A stretch of DNA of 41,390 bases, from contig JAPLVL010000028.1 of NCBI GenBank assembly GCA_026397135.1, positions 1 through 41,390 of the forward strand. Reading direction: 5' to 3'. The first letter of the stretch is position 1. Each line of letters starts with the position of its first letter. Below are positions 15,989-23,951 of the stretch, in pieces. Below the pieces are notes generated by a model that worked only from the letters and a program-made list of their open reading frames with translations, had not been told where the DNA came from and searched no databases. The stretch comes from Candidatus Berkelbacteria bacterium. Lineage in GTDB: Bacteria > Patescibacteriota > UBA1384 > XYA2-FULL-43-10 > 1-14-0-10-43-13. The translations under genes were made by a program, and so were the position numbers.

Positions 15989-16977
15989 AACCAGTCCTCC
16001 TTCTTCAAGATTGAGACAAAATTTTCGTCATCCAGATGATCTGCATTGTTGGAATTGAACTCTTCATATTCGATCGGAGACAGAGTGTCATACTTTTTCA
16101 TACCTGGAGTTTTGAATTGGGGCAAGATGACATAATATTTCTCGTTGTAAATCTTGGTCCGCGGTGATTCATTCTTCGAGACCAATACCTCGTGCAATTT
16201 CTCACCAGGTCGAACACCAATTATTTTTTGCTTTGTCTCGTCATTTCCAAAAAGTTTTGTCATCACTTCGGCAATGTTCGAAACCTTGGTCGCTGGCATC
16301 CGCATAACAAAGATTTCGCCGCCCTCAGAATTTAGAACAGCCTGAAAAACAAGACTAATCGCCTCTCTTGTGCTCATCAGGTATCGTGTCATGTTGGGAT
16401 CTGTAATTGTAATTTCATTACTTTCGGCTATCTGGCGCTTGAAGAGCGGTAATACGCTGCCATTTGTACCCATGACGTTCCCCCCGCGAATACAAACAAA
16501 TTTCGTGTCCGAAACATAGTTTTCGTTAGCATTGATAATCATCTTCTCGCCACATGCTTTAGTACAGCCGTAGAGATTGAGAGGATCAACTGCTTTGTCG
16601 GTTGAGATATCGACAACCTTCTTGACCTGATTGGCGATAGCGCATTCAATCACATTTTGGGTACCATAAATGTTGGTCAGTACAGCTTCCCAGCAATTTT
16701 CTTCACAGATTGGAACGTGTTTTAGTGCTGCAAGATGAAAAACATAATCCGATCCTTTCATCGCCAAGCCCAAAATGTTCTTGTCACGTACATCTCCAAT
16801 TATGAAGCGAAGCAGTGGATTATTTCCAAACTCGCGTTTCATTTCAACCTGCTTGTGTTCACCTCTAGAATAAATTCTTATTTCCTTTGGCTTGTAGTTT
16901 TCAAGCATTTGTTTAACTAGTTCGTGCCCCCAAGATCCGGTGCCACCCGTAACGAAAATTACTTTGTCATCAAACAT
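15976..16977 (-). CDS. UDP-GlcNAc 4,6-dehydratase, inverting (CapE/PseB/FlaA1-like)
   Basis: 333 aa, the length of PseB and CapE. Polysaccharide-biosynthesis SDR: FVTGGTGSWGHEL, RIYSRGEHKQVEM, FIIGDVRDK, FHLAALKHVP, DISTDKAVDPLNLYGCTKACGEK, GGNVMGTNGSVLPLF, ITITDPNMTRYLMS and GVRPGEKLHEVL. These are hallmarks of enzymes that oxidise UDP-GlcNAc, remove the 6-OH and invert C5. The active site has Tyr (LYGCTK) as in PseB, where CapE/FnlA have Met (AMGISK). The ITDPDMTRF-type strand and the CapF-like neighbour point to the L-FucNAc-type pathway, so the assignment within the family is mixed. Product: a UDP-4-keto-6-deoxy-HexNAc. Twenty bases separate it from the fusion gene upstream. Confidence 0.9.
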   Translation of the reverse strand: MFDDKVIFVTGGTGSWGHELVKQMLENYKPKEIRIYSRGEHKQVEMKREFGNNPLLRFIIGDVRDKNILGLAMKGSDYVFHLAALKHVPICEENCWEAVLTNIYGTQNVIECAIANQVKKVVDISTDKAVDPLNLYGCTKACGEKMIINANENYVSDTKFVCIRGGNVMGTNGSVLPLFKRQIAESNEITITDPNMTRYLMSTREAISLVFQAVLNSEGGEIFVMRMPATKVSNIAEVMTKLFGNDETKQKIIGVRPGEKLHEVLVSKNESPRTKIYNEKYYVILPQFKTPGMKKYDTLSPIEYEEFNSNNADHLDDENFVSILKKEDWLWKD

Positions 16978-16997
16978 AGAAACCTTTTCTTATATTA

Positions 16998-18221
16998 TTA
17001 ATTTAACTTGTAAATATCTTTGTTGTTTTGATCGGTTTTCTTGGTCAAAAAATTGATCCACTTGCTGTCTTCCAGTGTTTCAAAAGTGTGTAATGTGTAT
17101 GGGTAGATTTTGAAGACGTCCCCCTTTTCAGCAATGAAATGACAATCTTGCCCTTTGTCTTCTACCTTCAAAAAATCTACTTTTATTTTCCCTTCAACCA
17201 CGAAGAATCCTTCATCACAAAACTTGTGATAATGGTTGCCTCGAACAATTCCACTAATTGATTCAAGACAGTTTATCTCTTCCCAGCTTTCATCGCTGAT
17301 CCCTCTGATTTTGCCACGATCATCTGCAAAGTAGAAATACGGATATTCCAGAATGTCAAGATGATAATAAATTGCTTTGGAAATCGAGGGATTGAAGCCG
17401 TTGATTACTTTGGCAGCCAAATCAGTATTAAGTGAACTATCCTTGGAAATTAGACCCTCTACTGGAGCTTTGGCACCAACAATTAAATTTGAGTCTTTTC
17501 CCATTACCTTCGCCATTTCTGTAGCAAACTGATATCTCGAAATCTTCTCCTGTCCGGCAACATGAATCACTCCTGTGAAAGGATTTTCCAACAGAGAGAC
17601 AATTGAGTTCAAAAGATAATCAATGTAGGTAGGAGTGAAATAAACATCAGAGAAAACATCAATTTTTTCGTCATCTTGGAGCGATTTCTCAACAAATGAA
17701 AAGAAGTTTCCCCCGCGGCCAAAAATGTTGGCTGTCCGCAAAATTACAAAGTTTTTCAAAAGAGTTTTGATACTGTTTTCGGCTTCGACCTTGGTCTTCC
17801 CGTAAACTGTTTTCGGCTTTTTCTTGTCTTCCTCTTTGTAGCCGCCCTTGTCGCCTTCAAAAACATAGTCGGAGGAAAAAAATATAAATTTTGAATCAGG
17901 CACAATACGCGAAACCGCTTCGGCCAAATTGGTAGTGCCAATCGTGTTGATTCTTTCCGCTAGACCAGGGTCTTTTTCGCATGCAGCAAGACTACTCAAT
18001 CCAGCAGTGTGAACTATAAAATCTGGCTTAATTTCAGCAATTACCTTTTCGCAACTTTCCTTATCTGTTATATCTAGGATGACTTCATTATCCAAACCTT
18101 TTGAAGCCAAAATGGCAGGATGAACGAGATAACCGCCACTTTTCTTCAAAAAATTAACCAGATTTGTACCAACATATCCGTCTCCGCCAGTAATCAAAAT
18201 GGTTTTTTGTACTTTGTTCAT
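16998..18221 (-). CDS. Reductase-cupin fusion, CapF-like architecture
   Basis: 407 aa in two parts. Residues about 1-285 form an RmlD-like SDR: ILITGGDGYVGTNL, VHTAGLSSLAACEKDP, SSDYVFEGDKGGY, VYGKTKVEAEN (YxxxK), and RTANIFGRGGNF. Residues about 295-405 form a cupin: ADDRGKIRG, SGIVRGNHYHKFCDEGFFVVEGKI and IYPYTLHTFE, with the His residues of a metal site. CapF (FnlB/WbjC), which follows CapE in L-FucNAc synthesis, has the same SDR-cupin order, with the cupin acting as epimerase and the SDR as 4-keto reductase. Here the SDR half looks more like dTDP-4-keto-rhamnose reductase than like classical CapF. It joins the radical SAM gene by a one-base TAATG overlap. Likely product: UDP-6-deoxy-L-HexNAc. 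Confidence 0.82.
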   Translation of the reverse strand: MNKVQKTILITGGDGYVGTNLVNFLKKSGGYLVHPAILASKGLDNEVILDITDKESCEKVIAEIKPDFIVHTAGLSSLAACEKDPGLAERINTIGTTNLAEAVSRIVPDSKFIFFSSDYVFEGDKGGYKEEDKKKPKTVYGKTKVEAENSIKTLLKNFVILRTANIFGRGGNFFSFVEKSLQDDEKIDVFSDVYFTPTYIDYLLNSIVSLLENPFTGVIHVAGQEKISRYQFATEMAKVMGKDSNLIVGAKAPVEGLISKDSSLNTDLAAKVINGFNPSISKAIYYHLDILEYPYFYFADDRGKIRGISDESWEEINCLESISGIVRGNHYHKFCDEGFFVVEGKIKVDFLKVEDKGQDCHFIAEKGDVFKIYPYTLHTFETLEDSKWINFLTKKTDQNNKDIYKLN

Positions 18222-19648
18222 TATTTCGACCTTCTGAGTGTTTTTGCAACATACGAAAAAGATTTGAAAATTGTTGGGAAAAACCCATTTCTCCGTACTT
18301 CACTAACGAAGAAAAACCAGAGAGTTTTGGGCTGATGCAAGATTACATTTTTGTACCACATCGTCCAGCCGAGATGAAACATCTCGGTAATTTTGGCAGC
18401 AGAATAATCAGGATAAGATACGACACTTTGACCGGTGACATCGAAATCGTGACCGGTTTTCGAGATAAGCCAACCCTTTTCGACCGATTTTTTGTAAAAA
18501 GCTGTGCCCGGATATGGGGTAGCAATACCAATCTGAATCAAATCAGGTCTGGCAGCAAATACCATCTTCAACATATCGAGATCCTTGTCCCAGTTTGATT
18601 CAGGCAAACCAACTATCAGATTGGCATAAGCCCGAATACCGAGCTCGTGACATTTTTTGATAATTTGAAGGGATCGTTCTGGATCGAGCGCTTTCGGGAT
18701 CGCAGCCAAAACGTCTTTGTCCAAATGTTCCAGCCCATATTTGTAGGTGACACAGCCAGCCTGAGCCAAAAGCTCGAGGGTTTCGTCGTCAACGCGGGCA
18801 TCTCCCATACAACAAAATTTGACTTTGACCTTGCGCCTGATAATTTCACGACAAATTCCGTCAACATGGCTTTTACGAGCTACCATATTGTCGTCATCGC
18901 AGTAGATTTCGTCAAATTTATATTTCTTTTGCAATTCCACAATCTCATCCACAACATTTTCCGGGCTTCTCATCCTGTAACAGTGGCGACCATAGATCGC
19001 CTCAACATTACAAAATCCACAATTAAATCGGCAGCCACGGGAAGTCACCAGGACAACATTTTTGCCATAGCACGAAGGTTCATTAAAATACTCAATCGGC
19101 GTATCATCCCTCTCTGGAAATGGAAATTTGTCTAGATCTTCAATCAAATCAGGATGCTCGAAAGTTTTTTTGGTCAGACTCACAAAATTCTTCGGCAACT
19201 TCTTGCCACCTGATTTTAGAAAATCAAGGATCAAGAATTCATATTCACCAACGACAACATAATCAAATCCTTCAGCCAAGCACTCCATCGGATAGTTCGT
19301 AGCATAGTTCCCAACAGCAATCTTTACGATATTACCAGGAAGCTTTTTTACAAATTTTTTGTCATCCTCCGAGCTAACCCAGGTTGGCTCGCAGACGATA
19401 TGCGTTGGCTTGTACTCCTTTATATAATTGCGTGCTTGGTCGGCTGTCCATTCCAGAGCGACTGCGTCTTTCAAGACAGCATCATATTTATTGGTCTTGA
19501 GCAATGAAGTCAGGTACCCCATAAACCATGGGTATGGGTAATATCTCAGGGAAGCACTCTCCTTCTTGATCACATTGTACCAACGAGATCCGCTTTTCAG
19601 AACTTGGCCTGGCAAATTCAAAACCAAAACACGGTATTTATTGTTCAT
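18221..19648 (-). CDS. B12-binding-domain radical SAM enzyme (class B)
   Basis: 475 aa. Residues about 5-150 form a cobalamin-binding-type Rossmann domain (YRVLVLNLPG start, YVVVGEYEFLILDFL end). The radical SAM core follows with SRGCRFNCGFC, whose Cys206, Cys210 and Cys213 bind the 4Fe-4S cluster. Further features are IYCDDDNM, YKYGLEHLDKDVL, LIVGLPESNWD and IGIATPYPGTAFY. The family performs radical methylations and rearrangements of unactivated carbons. In polysaccharide loci it may modify a sugar or the lipid carrier, but the substrate is unknown. GAAAGGAT before the ATG is a good SD. The 83-base gap upstream is the widest in the - strand run and holds a weak promoter candidate. No cobalamin genes are seen in the window. 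Confidence 0.88.
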   Translation of the reverse strand: MNNKYRVLVLNLPGQVLKSGSRWYNVIKKESASLRYYPYPWFMGYLTSLLKTNKYDAVLKDAVALEWTADQARNYIKEYKPTHIVCEPTWVSSEDDKKFVKKLPGNIVKIAVGNYATNYPMECLAEGFDYVVVGEYEFLILDFLKSGGKKLPKNFVSLTKKTFEHPDLIEDLDKFPFPERDDTPIEYFNEPSCYGKNVVLVTSRGCRFNCGFCNVEAIYGRHCYRMRSPENVVDEIVELQKKYKFDEIYCDDDNMVARKSHVDGICREIIRRKVKVKFCCMGDARVDDETLELLAQAGCVTYKYGLEHLDKDVLAAIPKALDPERSLQIIKKCHELGIRAYANLIVGLPESNWDKDLDMLKMVFAARPDLIQIGIATPYPGTAFYKKSVEKGWLISKTGHDFDVTGQSVVSYPDYSAAKITEMFHLGWTMWYKNVILHQPKTLWFFFVSEVRRNGFFPTIFKSFSYVAKTLRRSK

Positions 19649-19688
19649 ACAAATCCTTTCAATAATTTGACTGTAATCCGTCAGTTAC

Positions 19689-19697
19689 ATCCTATCA
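19689..19697 (-). promoter_or_regulatory. Weak internal extended -10 candidate
   Basis: TGATAGGAT reads on the - strand inside the widest gap (19649-19731) of the long operon. It would start a transcript near 19682 with a leader of about 34 nt carrying the GAAAGGAT SD of the radical SAM gene. The -35 region (TTTATC, 17-base spacing) is poor. Offered only as a candidate. Confidence 0.25.
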
Positions 19698-19731
19698 CTT
19701 TTGATTCAAACGATAAAGATTAATCGGAAAT

Positions 19732-20946
19732 TTATTTAATACTATTCTCTAGTTTTTCGAAGCGATCGCGAAGAAGCATTTTCACATCAACCTCTTTGAT
19801 ATAATTCAAAAGATTTGATCGATATTTCTGTCGCATTTTGGGATCAGAAAAGTATTTCTTGATCACTCCTGCGATACTCTCAATGGTATTGTCGACAGCA
19901 AAGGAAACTTCTCTTTTGTCTAGTTCAAAGGCAATTTGCGGAACTTTAGAAATGATCGCCGGGATACCAAAATTAAGATAATATTTCACTTTGGCAGGTT
20001 CAGTGTATTTCATCAAATTCTCTTCGTCCCGATAGAGGGCGATTCCGAGTGAATTTTCCGAGATTGTTTTGTAAAATTTTTCGTTTTCCTCCATATACCC
20101 ATGGAAAACAACACTTTTCCCAAGTTTCTTGGTATTGCTCAATTCTTTGTAGTAATTAAGATCCGGGCCATCGCCGATGACATTGAAGACGAGATCGGGA
20201 AAAGTTTTCTTCAATTTCTCAACTGCTTCGAAGACAAGATCAAGCAGATGGTAACGATTGACAACTCCGCAATAAACAATCGCGTGACTGTTCTTCTCAT
20301 CTGGCGTCGCCACCACAACTTTGTCCATGTTAATACCTAAAGGAATCATCTCGTAATTTACCTTCTTGCGATCAAAATAACCATATTTTTCTCTACCCAA
20401 AATATGGCCCTCAGTTGTAAACCAGAGAAAGTCGCTTCGTGTCAGGCAAAATTTATCAAATTGATAGAATATTTTGGTCAAAAGTCGATAAGGACCAGAA
20501 TCAGGCAGTGGGAAAAAATCCATTACCCGATAGATAACATAATCAACCCGTCCCAGTTTCTTGAGCAAGATACCACAAAAAGTGCAGTAATAATTAATGC
20601 CCATGAAAACGACCTTCTTGCCCTTTTCCCGCGGTACAAAAATGAGCGCGAGCGCTTGGAATAGATAGATGAGATAGTTGAAGGGCAGAAGCAAAAAGTA
20701 CAACTCAGTGCCAGCCCTCGAAAATGAGTAAAGTTTCTTTGATTTTGCCAATTTGCCGTCTTTGTACGTCTCTAAGACAGAATACGCGTTTTTGTCTTTG
20801 CTGTGAGGAAATTTCCATTTCAGGTATTTAAAATCATCAAAATATTCGGCAAAAAACTGAGCATAGTCTTCTAGCCCAACAGGAAAGAAGGAGCAGAAAA
20901 TAAAATCAATATTTTTATTAGTTTGAGTTTCTGTTTTCGAGCTCAT
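19732..20946 (-). CDS. Glycosyltransferase, GT4-like (GT-B fold)
   Basis: 404 aa. The N-terminal acceptor domain has two hydrophobic stretches (about 88-105), suggesting membrane contact. The C-terminal donor domain shows [34 protein letters not shown] (about 258-273), [14 protein letters not shown] and [20 protein letters not shown], the usual GT4 order. Donor unknown. The gene overlaps gmd by 29 bases, so translation is probably coupled, and a GDP-sugar donor is a reasonable guess from context. The 83 bases after it separate it from the radical SAM gene. Confidence 0.8.
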   Translation of the reverse strand: MSSKTETQTNKNIDFIFCSFFPVGLEDYAQFFAEYFDDFKYLKWKFPHSKDKNAYSVLETYKDGKLAKSKKLYSFSRAGTELYFLLLPFNYLIYLFQALALIFVPREKGKKVVFMGINYYCTFCGILLKKLGRVDYVIYRVMDFFPLPDSGPYRLLTKIFYQFDKFCLTRSDFLWFTTEGHILGREKYGYFDRKKVNYEMIPLGINMDKVVVATPDEKNSHAIVYCGVVNRYHLLDLVFEAVEKLKKTFPDLVFNVIGDGPDLNYYKELSNTKKLGKSVVFHGYMEENEKFYKTISENSLGIALYRDEENLMKYTEPAKVKYYLNFGIPAIISKVPQIAFELDKREVSFAVDNTIESIAGVIKKYFSDPKMRQKYRSNLLNYIKEVDVKMLLRDRFEKLENSIK

Positions 20947-21958
20947 GGTCAGATTCAGCCATTAATTTTGCCAACTCCTTGAACTTGGTTTTTGGCTCCC
21001 AACCAAGTATTTTCTTGGCTTTGGTAGCGTCTCCGATCAGAAGATCAACTTCTGCTGGACGGAAGAAATATGGATCAATCTTGATAATAGTTTTGCCAGT
21101 TTTCTTGTCTATTCCAACTTCATCCAAACCTTTCCCCTTCCACGCAAGATCATAATTATGGAATTCTGCGACTTCTTCGACAAATTCTCGAACAGAGTGA
21201 GTTTCGCCCGTAGCTACTACAAAATCATCGGCTTTGTCTTGCTGCAACATTAGCCACATCGCCTCGACATAGTCTTTGGCGTATCCCCAGTCGCGCTTTG
21301 CCTCGAGGTTTCCGAGATAAAGACAATCATCTTTGCCCAATTTGATCCGAGCAAGACCACGCGTAATCTTCCTGGTCACGAAGTTCTCACCGCGGCGAGG
21401 AGATTCGTGGTTAAAGAGGATGCCATTTGACCCGAAAAGATCATAGCTCTCACGATAATTCTTGGTAATCCAGTATGCATAGAGTTTGGCACAACCATAG
21501 GGGCTTCTGGGATAAAATGGCGTTGTTTCTTTCTGGGGAACCTCCTGAACCAACCCGAACATTTCAGAGGAAGAAGCTTGGTAAAATTTAGTTTTGACCT
21601 GAGTGTCCTTGATCGCGTCGAGTAAACGCAAAGTTCCAAGTCCGACGACATCGCCGGTGTATTCCGGAATTTCGAAGCTGATCTTTACGTGTGATTGGGC
21701 ACCCAGATTGTAAATTTCGTCAGGTTTGATTCTCTCGATCACTCTAGAAAGATTGGAACTATCCGAGAGGTCGCCGTATTCACGAAAAAGTTTGACCCCC
21801 TTGTGGTGAGTATCTTCGAGTAAATGGTCAATCCTAGAAGTATTGAAGGTTGAAGCTCTCCGAACCAATCCATGAACCTCGTAACCCTTCTCCAATAATA
21901 GCTCTGCTAAATATGATCCGTCTTGACCCGTAATTCCGGTTATCAATGCCTTCTTCAT
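20918..21958 (-). CDS. gmd: GDP-mannose 4,6-dehydratase
   Basis: 346 aa from the ATG at 21958, preceded by AGGAG at five bases; the tracked start at 22015 adds 19 implausible residues. GMD hallmarks: [69 protein letters not shown] (catalytic Tyr/Lys), [18 protein letters not shown] and [13 protein letters not shown] (here YFFRPAEV). It converts GDP-D-mannose, from ManC, to GDP-4-keto-6-deoxymannose. No GDP-fucose synthase is found. The Per-like aminotransferase at 27763-28863 is the likely next step, giving GDP-perosamine. A TATTAT word on the - strand (21994-21999) upstream could be an internal -10 but has no good -35. Confidence 0.96.
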   Translation of the reverse strand: MKKALITGITGQDGSYLAELLLEKGYEVHGLVRRASTFNTSRIDHLLEDTHHKGVKLFREYGDLSDSSNLSRVIERIKPDEIYNLGAQSHVKISFEIPEYTGDVVGLGTLRLLDAIKDTQVKTKFYQASSSEMFGLVQEVPQKETTPFYPRSPYGCAKLYAYWITKNYRESYDLFGSNGILFNHESPRRGENFVTRKITRGLARIKLGKDDCLYLGNLEAKRDWGYAKDYVEAMWLMLQQDKADDFVVATGETHSVREFVEEVAEFHNYDLAWKGKGLDEVGIDKKTGKTIIKIDPYFFRPAEVDLLIGDATKAKKILGWEPKTKFKELAKLMAESDHELENRNSN

Positions 21959-21963
21959 AGATT

Positions 21964-21968
21964 CTCCT
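21964..21968 (-). promoter_or_regulatory. Shine-Dalgarno that fixes the gmd start
   Basis: AGGAG lies five bases before the ATG at 21958 on the - strand. It supports the internal start, which also matches the family N-terminus MKKALITG, over the upstream ORF start. Confidence 0.75.
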
Positions 21969-22033
21969 AATTTATTTGAGCACGACTTGCTTAATAATAG
22001 TAACAAACATGGCAAACAAATTCAATCCAATAC

Positions 22034-22687
22034 TCAGTGTCTTTTCTTCTCGGATTGGGCCGGAGAGATATCGAAGCAAATGAGAAATAAAAGTGCGAGA
22101 GATGTTAACCCGATAAAAGTAAAGTAGAGATAAGCAAATTTCTTGTCTCTGACAAAACTATCCTTGGATTCTTTGATAAAATCATTCACATATTCACGAT
22201 AAATGATTCTTGGAGCGAGATAACCTCCATTTGCTTTGTTATAGAGAAAAACTTCAGCAGGGCCATCGCTTGTGCCACTTTGGAACATAATCTTGATTTT
22301 TTGCCCTTCGACATTTCTAATCTGATCGAAAGAAACTACATTGTAACCGTTTAAATTTATGTCGGCGAAAGAAATAGTCTTTTCCTGTAAAAGAGCGCTA
22401 TTCTTATCCGCTTCGGAAAAAATTGATAATGAAATATTTTGATTTTTCTCGTTTTCGAGGTAAATCTTCTTGTGTTCTGAAATTAGAATTCCAACAGGGT
22501 TTGGGCGGTCTGCCACAAAACTGAAAGCTGATTTGCCACCAGAGACAGAAAGATCTTTTGAATCCCCTTCTGATGCAATAGGAGTATTTCCAGTAATATC
22601 AAAATGAGCGTATCGGCAGAATATGGCCGCAAACACTAACGCTAACAAAGTAATGAGTAAATTTTTCTTATTTAGTTTTATTTTCAT
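22034..22687 (-). CDS. Small membrane protein with an extracytoplasmic beta-rich domain
   Basis: 217 aa. Helix 1 spans about residues 9-25. The middle (about 30-180) is polar and beta-prone (SFVADRPNPVGILIS, KIKIMFQSGTS). Helix 2 spans about 185-205 and is followed by a short basic tail, so both ends are cytoplasmic. No family recognised. The start overlaps the GT-C-like gene upstream by 20 bases, which suggests a partner protein. Its design recalls the C-terminal domains of the YfhO-like proteins and the anchored protein at 6957-8420. Function unknown; an accessory of outer-face glycosylation is inferred. Confidence 0.7.
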   Translation of the reverse strand: MKIKLNKKNLLITLLALVFAAIFCRYAHFDITGNTPIASEGDSKDLSVSGGKSAFSFVADRPNPVGILISEHKKIYLENEKNQNISLSIFSEADKNSALLQEKTISFADINLNGYNVVSFDQIRNVEGQKIKIMFQSGTSDGPAEVFLYNKANGGYLAPRIIYREYVNDFIKESKDSFVRDKKFAYLYFTFIGLTSLALLFLICFDISPAQSEKKRH

Positions 22688-23927
22688 CTTGGTAGAGAAT
22701 AAATGATATCACTGCAATCATGAGAACAAAAATGCTATGGAAGATGGTTAGAAGCGTTGTGCCAGACCAATTAGCAAAGAAACTTTGATTTGCCAATCCT
22801 CCCAGAGTCGAGAAAAAGGAATAGTTGAGTGGAGCGAAAAGTCCAGTCGTGCGCCCGAAGCCAAAATACATATCAATCATAAAGAAGTACGAAATCATCA
22901 ATATGATAATCGGCCAGATAATTTTCTTGTTGAGAGCAAAAGCGAGAACAAGAGCAGGTGTAACCCAAGCTAGATATTGAGGGTGAAAGAAGCTAAAGGC
23001 AAAGAATGACAGCACCCCAATAGTAGAAAAGCTGACCAATCTCTTGAAAGTCATGTTTTCTTTCTTGGTCCAGAAAAGGAAAAGAATGAGCGGAAATGTA
23101 AGTGCATTTATTGCGATCGAAGTGAAACCAGTGCTGATCTGACCGCTGATTGTGAAATCGAAAAAACCGCCCTGCAGAGTATCAAGTAAACCACCTCCTC
23201 CAAATATGCCAAAAAGATGTGAAGTAACAAACATCGGCAAGAGACCAATAATTGAATAAGTGAGAATTTGTTTCCAATCTCTGGCGAAATAGATCAGGAA
23301 GAAGGGAAGGAAAAGAACATAACCGGTTCGAGCACTAATAGCTAAGCTCAAAACCGCAATCGAAGCCTGAGGATTTTTCTTGTAAGCAAAGAGGAATGCA
23401 AGAAGGGTCAGAAAGATTGGCAAAGTTTCAAATCTGCCCCACATAAAGGTAGCGAATAGAAGGGCTGGATTTAGAGCCCAGAAAATGACTCCTCGCAACT
23501 TTTGCTGCCGGTCTTCCAAGATCTTCCAGATAACAGCCAAGGATGCCAAATCAAAAATTAAGTACGGAATTTTGAGGAAAAAGAGATACCGAAGAGCCAC
23601 TCTGCTATTCACAAATGTATCATAAGCTACAGTACCGGTCGCCAAATTGGCGCGAGCACGATCAAGCATGCTTGGTAGCTCAGAAAAAAGCGGCCGAAAC
23701 AATTTCAAATAGCCGGCCATCGCCAGGTCGAGGAGGTCATCAATCTTCAAATTTCCTCTAAAAATATAGGCATAATCACGCCAGGTAGAGGAAAGCATGT
23801 CATCGTGTACCGCAATCGGCATCAGCAAAAGCCGTACCAAAATGCCGAAAATTATGAAAATGACCGCCCATTTATATCTTGAGACGAAAGAAATTAACTG
23901 CTCAATTTTTTCTCTTGTTTTGCTCAT
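22668..23927 (-). CDS. GT-C-like polytopic membrane glycosyltransferase
   Basis: 419 aa with about 9-10 helices. After helix 1 (WAVIFIIFGILVRLLLMPI) the first outer loop contains VHDDMLSSTWRDYAYIFRG. The acidic pair there is the position of the catalytic Asp in GT-C mannosyltransferases. WALNPALLFATFMWGRFETLPIF and SAISARTGYVL-like segments (here LSLAISARTGYVLFLPFF) also recall that superfamily, as does FFHPQYLAWVTP near residue 315. It should use a polyprenyl-phosphate sugar on the outer face. Sugar and acceptor are unknown. It follows another polytopic protein by 24 bases and overlaps the small membrane protein downstream. Confidence 0.8.
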   Translation of the reverse strand: MSKTREKIEQLISFVSRYKWAVIFIIFGILVRLLLMPIAVHDDMLSSTWRDYAYIFRGNLKIDDLLDLAMAGYLKLFRPLFSELPSMLDRARANLATGTVAYDTFVNSRVALRYLFFLKIPYLIFDLASLAVIWKILEDRQQKLRGVIFWALNPALLFATFMWGRFETLPIFLTLLAFLFAYKKNPQASIAVLSLAISARTGYVLFLPFFLIYFARDWKQILTYSIIGLLPMFVTSHLFGIFGGGGLLDTLQGGFFDFTISGQISTGFTSIAINALTFPLILFLFWTKKENMTFKRLVSFSTIGVLSFFAFSFFHPQYLAWVTPALVLAFALNKKIIWPIIILMISYFFMIDMYFGFGRTTGLFAPLNYSFFSTLGGLANQSFFANWSGTTLLTIFHSIFVLMIAVISFILYQDENKTK

Positions 23928-23951
23928 TTCGCTATTCTCATTTTAAGCATC

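Noticed and set aside
18647-19135. 162-aa ORF on the + strand
   Set aside because: It lies wholly antisense to the radical SAM gene, which has intact family motifs. No SD, no family resemblance.
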